Translations under genes and position numbers: made by a program
Part shown: positions 5,986-11,326 of the stretch, piece after piece
How positions within the stretch are numbered: the stretch's first letter is position 1
Layout: each line of letters opens with the position of its first letter
Notes under the pieces: model-generated
Told to the model about the DNA's origin: nothing
Seen by the model: the letters and a program-made list of their open reading frames with translations, nothing else
The model's database searches: none
Source of the DNA: Pseudomonadota bacterium
GTDB lineage: Bacteria; Pseudomonadota; Gammaproteobacteria; Xanthomonadales; Marinicellaceae
Length of the DNA stretch: 11,326 nucleotides
Direction: 5' to 3'
NCBI GenBank assembly: GCA_008501575.1
Contig: QQUO01000280.1
Coordinates: 1-11,326, forward strand

Positions 5986-8022
5986 ATGGCGGAAAACCAA
6001 GTAGATATACCGGTGGTACCGGCTGAGCGGAATATTGCTGAATTAACAATTAAAGCCCTGATTTTGGGTGCCTTATTATCAATGGTATTGGCAGCGGCCA
6101 ATGCCTATATTGGCTTATTGGTGGGTTTAACAGTGTCCGCTTCGATTCCGGCAGCAGCGGTGTCCATGGGTTTGTTACGTATGTTCAGACATTCCACCAT
6201 TTTAGAAAATAACATGGTGCAAACCGCGGCTTCCGCCGGTGAATCGCTGGTGGCGGGAATTATTTTTACCATCCCGGCACTGGTGATTATGAAAGCCTGG
6301 AGCGGTTATGATTACGGACCGATGGTGGCAATTGCCATCGTCGGTGGTATTTTAGGGGTGGCTTTTACCATTCCTTTAAGAAAAGCGCTGATTGTGGAAG
6401 CCAAATTAAAATTTCCCGAAGGTGTGGCCACTGCTGAAGTGCTGAAAACCGGTGGTATTGAGAATGACCGGCTCCATGATGTTAAAGACACGGTGGCAGC
6501 ACAAGGTTTTGCCACATTATTAAAAGCCGCCGTTATCGGGGGTGTGATTAAATTAATGGAATCGGGTATTGGTGTATTGGCGTCCGGTTTAGCCACCGTT
6601 AAATCATTTTTCAGTGGCGGTTATTTGTTTATGGCCAACATCACCCTGAGTCCGGCATTACTCGGTGTGGGCTTTATTGTGGGTTTAAACATTGCATTCC
6701 TGGTGTTTCTTGGTGGTGTGATTGGTACCTTGATTGGGGTGCCCATGAATTGGGCTTTTAATGGTGATGCAATTATGGCGGCCACCGGAATTGATACTGC
6801 CACACCATTAACTGAGCTGACCGCCGGCCAATGGGGACAGATTGCCGGAGAGTCCTGGCAGAATAACCGTCGCATTGGTGTCGGTGCCATGATGATTGGT
6901 GGTTTGTGGTCTTTAATCAGCTTGGCCAAACCCTTATGGCAAGGTGTAAAATCCAGCTTAGACGCTTATAAAGCCAGTGACAACCACCAAGGTGGTATTC
7001 CACGTACCGAGTTTGACACCCCCATTCATTATGTGGGCATTGTGGTTTTATTGGCCATTATCCCAGTCTTTTTTATCTTCAAAACAGCCCTGGGGGATTA
7101 TCCTGATGCGATTATGATTGCGTCGATTATGACGGTTTTGATGTTGGTGTTTGGTTTTATTTTCTCATCTGTGGCCGGTTATATGGCCGGTTTGGTGGGC
7201 TCATCGAACAACCCGATATCCGGCGTCACCATTGCCACCGTGATTGTCTCAGCCTTAATCTTATTCCAGATTATGGGTAACGAAGGACCGGCGGCCACCT
7301 TAGGCCCGATTGCGGTGATTTTCCTGGCCGGATTAATCTGTTCGGCAGCGGCCATTGCCGGTGATAATATGCAAGACCTCAAATGCGGTCATGTGGTCGG
7401 TGCCACCCCTTGGCGGCAACAAATTTTCCAGGTTGTCGGTGTTGTTGCAGCAGCACTGGTGATTCCCTTTGTGCTCAATGTATTGGATCAGGGTTACGGC
7501 ATCGGCCGACCATCTCCTCTAAACCCGGATGCGCAGCCATTGGCGGCACCACAGGCCGGTTTAATGGAAGCTTTGGCCAGTGGCATCTTTGGTGGTGGCA
7601 TTGAGTGGACCTTTATCTTTATTGGTTTTGCTTTGGCAGTGGTTTTGATTATCTTGGACAAAATCCAGGAAAAACGGGGCTCTGATTTTAGATTTCCGGT
7701 TTTGGCGGTGGCAGTGGGTGTTTACTTACCACTGGGCTTATCGGTGCCCATCTTTATCGGCGGATTGTTGTCTTATTACTTACAGAAAAAGGCCCTGAAA
7801 CAACCTAAAGAAGTGCGTGGACGTAAAAATGCTGCGGGCTTACTGTTGGCTTCGGGTTTAATCACCGGTGAAGCCTTAATGGGCGTGCTGGTGGCAGTGG
7901 CGGCAGTGATGTTCCAGGGACAAGTGCCGTTCTTGCAGGGCTTTGCTTGGGCGGGGTGGTTAGGTACATTGGCCTTTATTGGCGTAATTTACTATACCTA
8001 TCGCAAAGTTAATCAGAGTTAA
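5986..8022 (+). CDS. OPT (oligopeptide transporter) family inner-membrane protein
   Basis: A 678-residue polytopic membrane protein, with roughly 14-16 hydrophobic segments spread from about residue 20 to 671. Family marks include NAYIGLLVGLTVSASIPAA (39-57), KFPEG (142-146), GSSNNPISG (405-413) and GNEGPAATLGP (431-441) leading into AGDNMQDLKCGHVVGATPWR (458-477). These match the prokaryotic branch of the OPT family. Known OPT members carry small peptides or metal chelates (yellow-stripe proteins), usually with proton symport; the substrate of this bacterial branch is not settled. A soluble loop lies around 320-345. The start is set by a strong AGAGGAGG. The gene stands alone between two terminators, next to a long inverted repeat that may control it. 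Proximity to a metal receptor gene hints at metal-chelate transport, but the terminator between them argues against one operon. Confidence 0.9.
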   Translation: MAENQVDIPVVPAERNIAELTIKALILGALLSMVLAAANAYIGLLVGLTVSASIPAAAVSMGLLRMFRHSTILENNMVQTAASAGESLVAGIIFTIPALVIMKAWSGYDYGPMVAIAIVGGILGVAFTIPLRKALIVEAKLKFPEGVATAEVLKTGGIENDRLHDVKDTVAAQGFATLLKAAVIGGVIKLMESGIGVLASGLATVKSFFSGGYLFMANITLSPALLGVGFIVGLNIAFLVFLGGVIGTLIGVPMNWAFNGDAIMAATGIDTATPLTELTAGQWGQIAGESWQNNRRIGVGAMMIGGLWSLISLAKPLWQGVKSSLDAYKASDNHQGGIPRTEFDTPIHYVGIVVLLAIIPVFFIFKTALGDYPDAIMIASIMTVLMLVFGFIFSSVAGYMAGLVGSSNNPISGVTIATVIVSALILFQIMGNEGPAATLGPIAVIFLAGLICSAAAIAGDNMQDLKCGHVVGATPWRQQIFQVVGVVAAALVIPFVLNVLDQGYGIGRPSPLNPDAQPLAAPQAGLMEALASGIFGGGIEWTFIFIGFALAVVLIILDKIQEKRGSDFRFPVLAVAVGVYLPLGLSVPIFIGGLLSYYLQKKALKQPKEVRGRKNAAGLLLASGLITGEALMGVLVAVAAVMFQGQVPFLQGFAWAGWLGTLAFIGVIYYTYRKVNQS

Positions 8023-8039
8023 TCTTTAGATAATTGCTA

Positions 8040-8077
8040 AAAAAAACCGGTGCGAAATTAATCGCACCGGTTTTTTT
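8040..8077. terminator. Bidirectional terminator between the OPT and enoyl-CoA hydratase genes
   Basis: A perfect stem pairs ACCGGTGCGA (8046-8055) with TCGCACCGGT (8062-8071) around a 6-base loop. An A-run (8040-8045) and a T-run (8072-8077) extend it on both sides. It lies 17 bases after the transporter stop and 18 bases from the hydratase stop on the opposite strand, so it can end transcription from both convergent genes. Confidence 0.92.
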
Positions 8078-8095
8078 ATGTCATGTCATTGAGTT

Positions 8096-8872
8096 TTATT
8101 GGCCGATAAATTTAGCCGGGCGTTTTTCTAAGAATGCGGCGGTACCTTCGTTCTTATCCTCAGTTGAGCAGCACACCCCAAAAGCTTTCACTTCATAATC
8201 CAATGCCTCGCTCATACCACATTCCAAACCGCGATTGATGCTGTCAATAATCATGGCCAAAGCAATGGGTGCAGATTGTGCCAATTGCTCGGCCACTTTT
8301 TGAACGGTTTTCATAAGTTCACCTTGTGGCACCACCAAATTGGCCAGACCCATTTGCTCCGCTTGATTGGCGGACACCATATCGCCGAGTAGATTCATTT
8401 CCATGGCTTTGCCTTTACCAACCAATCGGGTTAAACGCTGGGTACCGCCAAATCCCGGAATCACACCCAGTTTTATTTCCGGCTGACCAAAACGGGCGTT
8501 GTCACTGGCGATGCGTAAATGACAAGCCATGGCCAACTCACAACCACCGCCCAGGGCAAAACCATTGACTGCGGCAATCACCGGTTTACCACAATTTTCG
8601 ATGGCATTAAAAACCTGTTGCCCGAATTGCGCGAACTGCATACCGGTTGTGGCATTGGTTTTGGCCAATTCATTGATATCAGCACCCGCCACAAAAGCCT
8701 TATCACCACTGCCGGTAATAATAATAACCCGCACGTCCTTATTACTGGTGGCACTGTCCACCGCTTGTTTCAGCTGCTTTAAGGTGTCTTGGTTCAAAGC
8801 ATTCAGTTTATCCGGGCGGTTTATGGTGATGGTGAAAATACGCTCATTTAAATCAGTCAGTATATTAGCCAT
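8096..8872 (-). CDS. Enoyl-CoA hydratase (crotonase family)
   Basis: A 258-residue single-domain crotonase, the usual length for short-chain enoyl-CoA hydratases, which add water to trans-2-enoyl-CoA in fatty-acid or related acyl-CoA breakdown in the cytoplasm. The oxyanion-hole segments are AFVAGADI (59-66) and NGFALGGGCELAMA (103-116). Both catalytic glutamates of true hydratases are present: E112 in GGGCE and E132 in FGQPEIKLGVIPGFGGTQRL. This favours hydratase activity over isomerase or decarboxylase relatives. The C-terminal part (about 190-258) is the usual helical trimerisation region. The ATG is preceded by a weak GAGAAA and by a good promoter. No other beta-oxidation gene is adjacent, so the substrate range cannot be read from context. 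Confidence 0.92.
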   Translation of the reverse strand: MANILTDLNERIFTITINRPDKLNALNQDTLKQLKQAVDSATSNKDVRVIIITGSGDKAFVAGADINELAKTNATTGMQFAQFGQQVFNAIENCGKPVIAAVNGFALGGGCELAMACHLRIASDNARFGQPEIKLGVIPGFGGTQRLTRLVGKGKAMEMNLLGDMVSANQAEQMGLANLVVPQGELMKTVQKVAEQLAQSAPIALAMIIDSINRGLECGMSEALDYEVKAFGVCCSTEDKNEGTAAFLEKRPAKFIGQ

Positions 8873-8901
8873 AATTTCTCATTAAAATAAAAATAAATGT
8901 G

Positions 8902-8930
8902 ATTATAACAAGCTTATAACTTTGTGCACA
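8902..8930 (-). promoter_or_regulatory. Sigma-70-type promoter of the enoyl-CoA hydratase gene
   Basis: On the minus strand, TGTGCA (8930-8925, 4 of 6 matches to TTGACA) is followed after 17 bases by a perfect TATAAT (8907-8902). Transcription would start near 8895, giving a leader of about 23 bases. The spacing and -10 are consensus; function is inferred. Confidence 0.6.
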
Positions 8931-8987
8931 GACAATAACAGCGACTAAATACAAGCTGAATCGGAACTTATTAATGCGGGGCCTGTC

Positions 8988-9016
8988 TTGTGTTACAACT
9001 ATTCGTGGCGTAAAAT
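8988..9016 (+). promoter_or_regulatory. Probable promoter of the FKBP gene
   Basis: TTGTGT (8988-8993) and TAAAAT (9011-9016, 5 of 6) are separated by 17 bases and predict a start of transcription near 9023, about 20 bases before the ATG at 9045. The -10 sits inside a small palindrome, GGCGTA-AAA-TACGCC (9008-9022), which could be an operator or chance. This promoter makes the upstream TTG at 8988 very unlikely as a translation start. Confidence 0.5.
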
Positions 9017-9044
9017 ACGCCGCTTAATCAACATGAGGTATGGA

Positions 9045-9782
9045 ATGAAAAAATTACTCACACTGACATTAATGATGATGGCCGTGGTGGCCTTTGCCCA
9101 AAATGAGGGTAACAACAAGCCCTTACCAAAAAGTTCAGACATCACGTTTGACAAAGACATGTCATCATATGCGGTGGGCTATCGCATGGGTTTACAAATG
9201 GCGGGTCGTAAAGGCAGTGACTTTGAATTAAACATTGATCAAGCCGTTGCCGGTTTAAAAGACGCGGCCACGGAGAAGGATCCCAGTTTTGATCGTGAAA
9301 CAATGGCCCAGGAATTCGCCAAATACCAACGCAAATTACAATTATTCCAAGCCGAACAGTACAAAAAAATAGCCGATGAAAGCAAAAAGCGCAGCGATGA
9401 CTTTTTAGCGCAAAACCGTAAAAAAACCGGTATTAAAGAACTGGCTTCCGGCATTCAATACCGGGTTATTGAAGAAGGCGGCGGTAAAAATGCCTCTTTG
9501 GATGACACCGTGGTGGTTCATTATTCGGGTAAATTAATCGGTAGCGATAGTTTTGATAACTATCAGGAATTTGACAGCACTTATGACCGGGGCGAGCCTT
9601 TAGAAATGGACATGACAAAAGTCGGTATGAAAGGCTGGCGTGAAGTCATTCCTATGATGCAAAAAGGTGATAAATGGCAGGTCTTTTTACCACCTGAAAT
9701 GGCTTATGGCGAGCAAGGTCAAGGTCCAATAGGCCCCAATGAGGTGCTGGTATTTGATGTTCATTTGGTTGACATTAAATAG
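9045..9782 (+). CDS. Secreted FKBP-type peptidyl-prolyl isomerase (FkpA/Mip-like)
   Basis: 245 residues when started at the ATG at 9045. This start puts a classic signal peptide first (MKKLLTLTLMMMAVVAFA, cut before Q19) and has AGG six bases upstream. The mature protein is periplasmic. It has an N-terminal helical dimerisation domain (about 32-125, beginning DKDMSSYAVGYRMG), as in FkpA/Mip, then an FKBP domain (about 133-245). Pocket residues by FKBP12 alignment are Y159 (VHY), F176/D177 (FDST), W198 (KGW) and Y221 (AYG). Expected role: cis-trans isomerisation at proline and chaperoning of periplasmic or outer-membrane proteins. Compared with the usual LIDGTxFDSSY, there are about seven extra residues (GSDSFDNYQ, 166-174) before EFDSTYDRG. 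The usual V-I before the Trp is G194-M195. ATG 9033 is an alternative start that adds four residues. Confidence 0.92.
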   Translation: MKKLLTLTLMMMAVVAFAQNEGNNKPLPKSSDITFDKDMSSYAVGYRMGLQMAGRKGSDFELNIDQAVAGLKDAATEKDPSFDRETMAQEFAKYQRKLQLFQAEQYKKIADESKKRSDDFLAQNRKKTGIKELASGIQYRVIEEGGGKNASLDDTVVVHYSGKLIGSDSFDNYQEFDSTYDRGEPLEMDMTKVGMKGWREVIPMMQKGDKWQVFLPPEMAYGEQGQGPIGPNEVLVFDVHLVDIK

Positions 9783-9805
9783 CTCCTTTGACACAATTAA
9801 CCGAC

Positions 9806-9836
9806 AAAAAGGCAAGTTGGTTAACTTGCCTTTTTT
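9806..9836 (+). terminator. Rho-independent terminator after the FKBP gene
   Basis: GGCAAGTT (9811-9818) pairs perfectly with AACTTGCC (9823-9830) around a 4-base loop, followed by six Ts (9831-9836). A preceding A-run (9806-9810) extends the stem and could make it work on both strands. It lies 24 bases after the FKBP stop and only 12 bases before the Nudix start. Confidence 0.88.
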
Positions 9837-9848
9837 AGTCAATGCCTT

Positions 9849-10448
9849 TTGATATCATTGGATTCACAATTCAAACAACAAATTAAACGTCAACTCAATC
9901 AAAAATTGATTGCCGATGATGTTTGGTTAGGCTCGGCACTCACCAGCGAGCGTGCCGCTGCGGTGTTGTTCCCATTTTACTGGCACAATCAAGAGCCCTG
10001 GGTATTATTAACCCAACGTCACAGCCAATTAAAACACCATTCAGGTCAAGTCAGTTTCCCCGGAGGTGCCTATGAAAACCAAGATAAAAATATCCGGCAC
10101 ACTGCTTTACGAGAAACTGAAGAAGAAATTGGCGTGCCTAAGAGTCGCATTGAATTATGGGGTTTTTTGGACAGTGTAGAGTCCATCAGCGGCTTTTATG
10201 TTACCCCATTCGTAGGCGAAATTAAGGAAGCAGATAATTTGGCGCTGTGTGACCATGAAGTGGAACGCACCTTCGGGGTGCCGTTTGCATTTTTTCAAAA
10301 CCCGGACAATCGGGTCACCCATCGGGTTAAAACCGCCGCTGGGGAGAGTCAATACGCCGTATTTGAATATAAAGATGACGTGATTTGGGGGTTAACCGCC
10401 CAAATCATAGTACAATTAGTCAATCGATTGGAAACAACAAGATTATGA
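9849..10448 (+). CDS. Nudix hydrolase, CoA diphosphatase type (NudL/YeaB-like)
   Basis: About 199 residues. The CoA-pyrophosphatase signature LLTQRHSQLKHHSGQVSFPGG (about 53-73) runs directly into the Nudix box, where G73, D79 and RETEEEIGV (88-96) are visible. The spacing is like that I recall for E. coli NudL, with Asp rather than Glu in the first acidic position. REtEEE supplies the metal-binding glutamates. Expected reaction: hydrolysis of CoA or its derivatives to phosphopantetheine and 3',5'-ADP in the cytoplasm. No in-frame ATG precedes the conserved core, so TTG at 9849 (or 9858) is the likely start, without a visible Shine-Dalgarno. An ATG at 9842 is one base out of frame; loss of one T in 9847-9850 would bring it in. 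The stop overlaps the miaB ATG by four bases (ATGA), indicating translational coupling. Confidence 0.85.
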   Translation: MISLDSQFKQQIKRQLNQKLIADDVWLGSALTSERAAAVLFPFYWHNQEPWVLLTQRHSQLKHHSGQVSFPGGAYENQDKNIRHTALRETEEEIGVPKSRIELWGFLDSVESISGFYVTPFVGEIKEADNLALCDHEVERTFGVPFAFFQNPDNRVTHRVKTAAGESQYAVFEYKDDVIWGLTAQIIVQLVNRLETTRL

Positions 10449-11326
10449 GTGGAAAAGTATTTATTAAAACCCATGGCTGTCAGATGAATGAATATGATTC
10501 TGATAAAATGCGCGATGTCTTAGTGAGTCATCGCGGCATGACCGTGACCGACATAGAAGAAGAGGCCGATGTGATTTTAATTAACACTTGCTCAATCCGT
10601 GAAAAGGCCCAGGAAAAGGTGTTTTCACAATTGGGGCGCTGGCGCAAATTAAAAGACAAAAAGCCGGAACTGGTGATTGGTGTGGCCGGTTGTGTGGCCT
10701 CTCAGGAAGGAGAAGACATTATTAAACGGGCGCCTTTTGTTGACTTGGTGTTTGGGCCACAGACCATTCATCGCTTGCCTGCAATGCTGGATGAACGTCA
10801 GGCACAAAATAAACCCCAGGTTGATATCAGTTTCCCGGAAATTGAAAAATTTGATAATCTGCCCGAACCGCGCAAAGACGGCCCCACAGCCTTTGTATCG
10901 ATTATGGAAGGTTGCAGTAAATACTGCAGTTTCTGTGTGGTGCCGTACACCCGTGGTGAGGAAATATCACGGCCCTTGGATGGTGTCCTGGCTGAAATTA
11001 TGTCTTTGGCCGATCAGGGTGTGAAAGAAATCAATCTGTTGGGTCAAAATGTCAATGCCTATCGCGGTTTGTCACACACCGGTGAAATTGTTGATTTGGC
11101 TTTGCTGATTCATTATGTGGCGGCCATTGATGGTATTGAACGGATACGTTTTACCACCTCGCACCCCACCGAGTTTTCTGACGGTTTAATTGAAGCGTTT
11201 AGGGATGTGCCGGAATTGGTCAATTATTTACATTTACCGGTACACAGCGGTTCTGATCGGGTGTTGTCGATGTTGAAACGCAATCACACCGCCTTGGAAT
11301 ACAAACAAAAGATTCGTACGCTCAGG
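10445..11326 (+). CDS. miaB: tRNA methylthiotransferase MiaB (3' end beyond the window)
   Basis: 294 codons are visible of a family usually about 440-480 residues long; the gene runs off the window edge. MiaB is a radical-SAM enzyme that converts i6A37 to ms2i6A37 in tRNAs reading UNN codons, using two 4Fe-4S clusters. The auxiliary-cluster cysteines are C12 (THGCQMNEYDS), C49 (NTCSIREKA) and C83 (GVAGCVAS). The radical-SAM motif C157-SKY-C161-SF-C164 falls at the positions known from E. coli MiaB. Further family segments are VVPYTRGEEISRP, EINLLGQNVNAYRG and TTSHPTEFSD. The C-terminal TRAM domain is not in view. The start ATG overlaps the Nudix stop in ATGA, and only a weak AACAAGA precedes it, so coupling to the upstream gene is likely. 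Confidence 0.96.
   Translation, partial: MSGKVFIKTHGCQMNEYDSDKMRDVLVSHRGMTVTDIEEEADVILINTCSIREKAQEKVFSQLGRWRKLKDKKPELVIGVAGCVASQEGEDIIKRAPFVDLVFGPQTIHRLPAMLDERQAQNKPQVDISFPEIEKFDNLPEPRKDGPTAFVSIMEGCSKYCSFCVVPYTRGEEISRPLDGVLAEIMSLADQGVKEINLLGQNVNAYRGLSHTGEIVDLALLIHYVAAIDGIERIRFTTSHPTEFSDGLIEAFRDVPELVNYLHLPVHSGSDRVLSMLKRNHTALEYKQKIRTLR

Noticed and set aside
8519..8885. Plus-strand open frames opposite the enoyl-CoA hydratase gene
   Set aside because: They have no recognisable domain and lie fully antisense to a conserved enzyme with both catalytic glutamates. The same reasoning removes the frames opposite or inside uvrA and the OPT gene.
8988..9044. TTG at 8988 as the start of the FKBP protein
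   Set aside because: It would put 19 residues, including charged ones, before a perfect signal peptide, and it overlaps the -35 element of the likely promoter.
9788..9793. Perfect TTGACA after the FKBP gene as a -35 for the Nudix gene
   Set aside because: No -10-like hexamer lies 16-18 bases downstream; that position holds the GC-containing terminator stem.

Overview
The window looks like ordinary chromosomal DNA from a gammaproteobacterium of moderate GC content. The evidence is a canonical PhoB, full-length UvrA and MiaB, an OprC/NosA-like TonB-dependent receptor, a periplasmic FkpA/Mip-type FKBP, and a NudL-type Nudix gene overlapping miaB. I cannot name the genus. I see no insertion sequence, phage gene, CRISPR array, tRNA or rRNA, and no obvious foreign-composition island. 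Gene density is high and most genes are intact and recognisable.

Layout. phoB (5-691, +) runs tail to tail into uvrA (707-3532, -) with only 15 bases between them. A 222-bp divergent region (3533-3754) separates uvrA from a TonB-dependent outer-membrane receptor (3755-5830, +). That receptor carries a Cys-x3-Met plus His-x-Met arrangement like the copper site of OprC. A terminator (about 5863-5900) follows. Next is an OPT-family membrane transporter (5986-8022, +) whose ribosome-binding site directly abuts a long inverted repeat (5931-5973). A symmetrical terminator (8040-8077) serves both this gene and the convergent enoyl-CoA hydratase gene (8096-8872, -). A divergent promoter region (8873-9044) separates the latter from a secreted FKBP-type peptidyl-prolyl isomerase (9045-9782, +), which has its own terminator (9806-9836). 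The window ends with a Nudix hydrolase of the CoA diphosphatase type (9849-10448, +), apparently starting at a non-ATG codon, and a 4-base overlap into miaB (10445 to beyond the window edge, +).

Functions. The genes are mostly independent: phosphate-responsive transcription (PhoB), nucleotide excision repair (UvrA), outer-membrane copper uptake (inferred), inner-membrane OPT transport (substrate unknown), acyl-CoA metabolism, periplasmic folding, CoA or nucleotide housekeeping, and tRNA modification (MiaB). Only the Nudix-miaB pair looks co-translated. I see no new multi-gene system. The points most worth checking are the hairpin or operator beside the OPT ribosome-binding site, the OprC-like metal site with its possible operator, a terminator-like hairpin in front of uvrA, and the unusual Nudix start.
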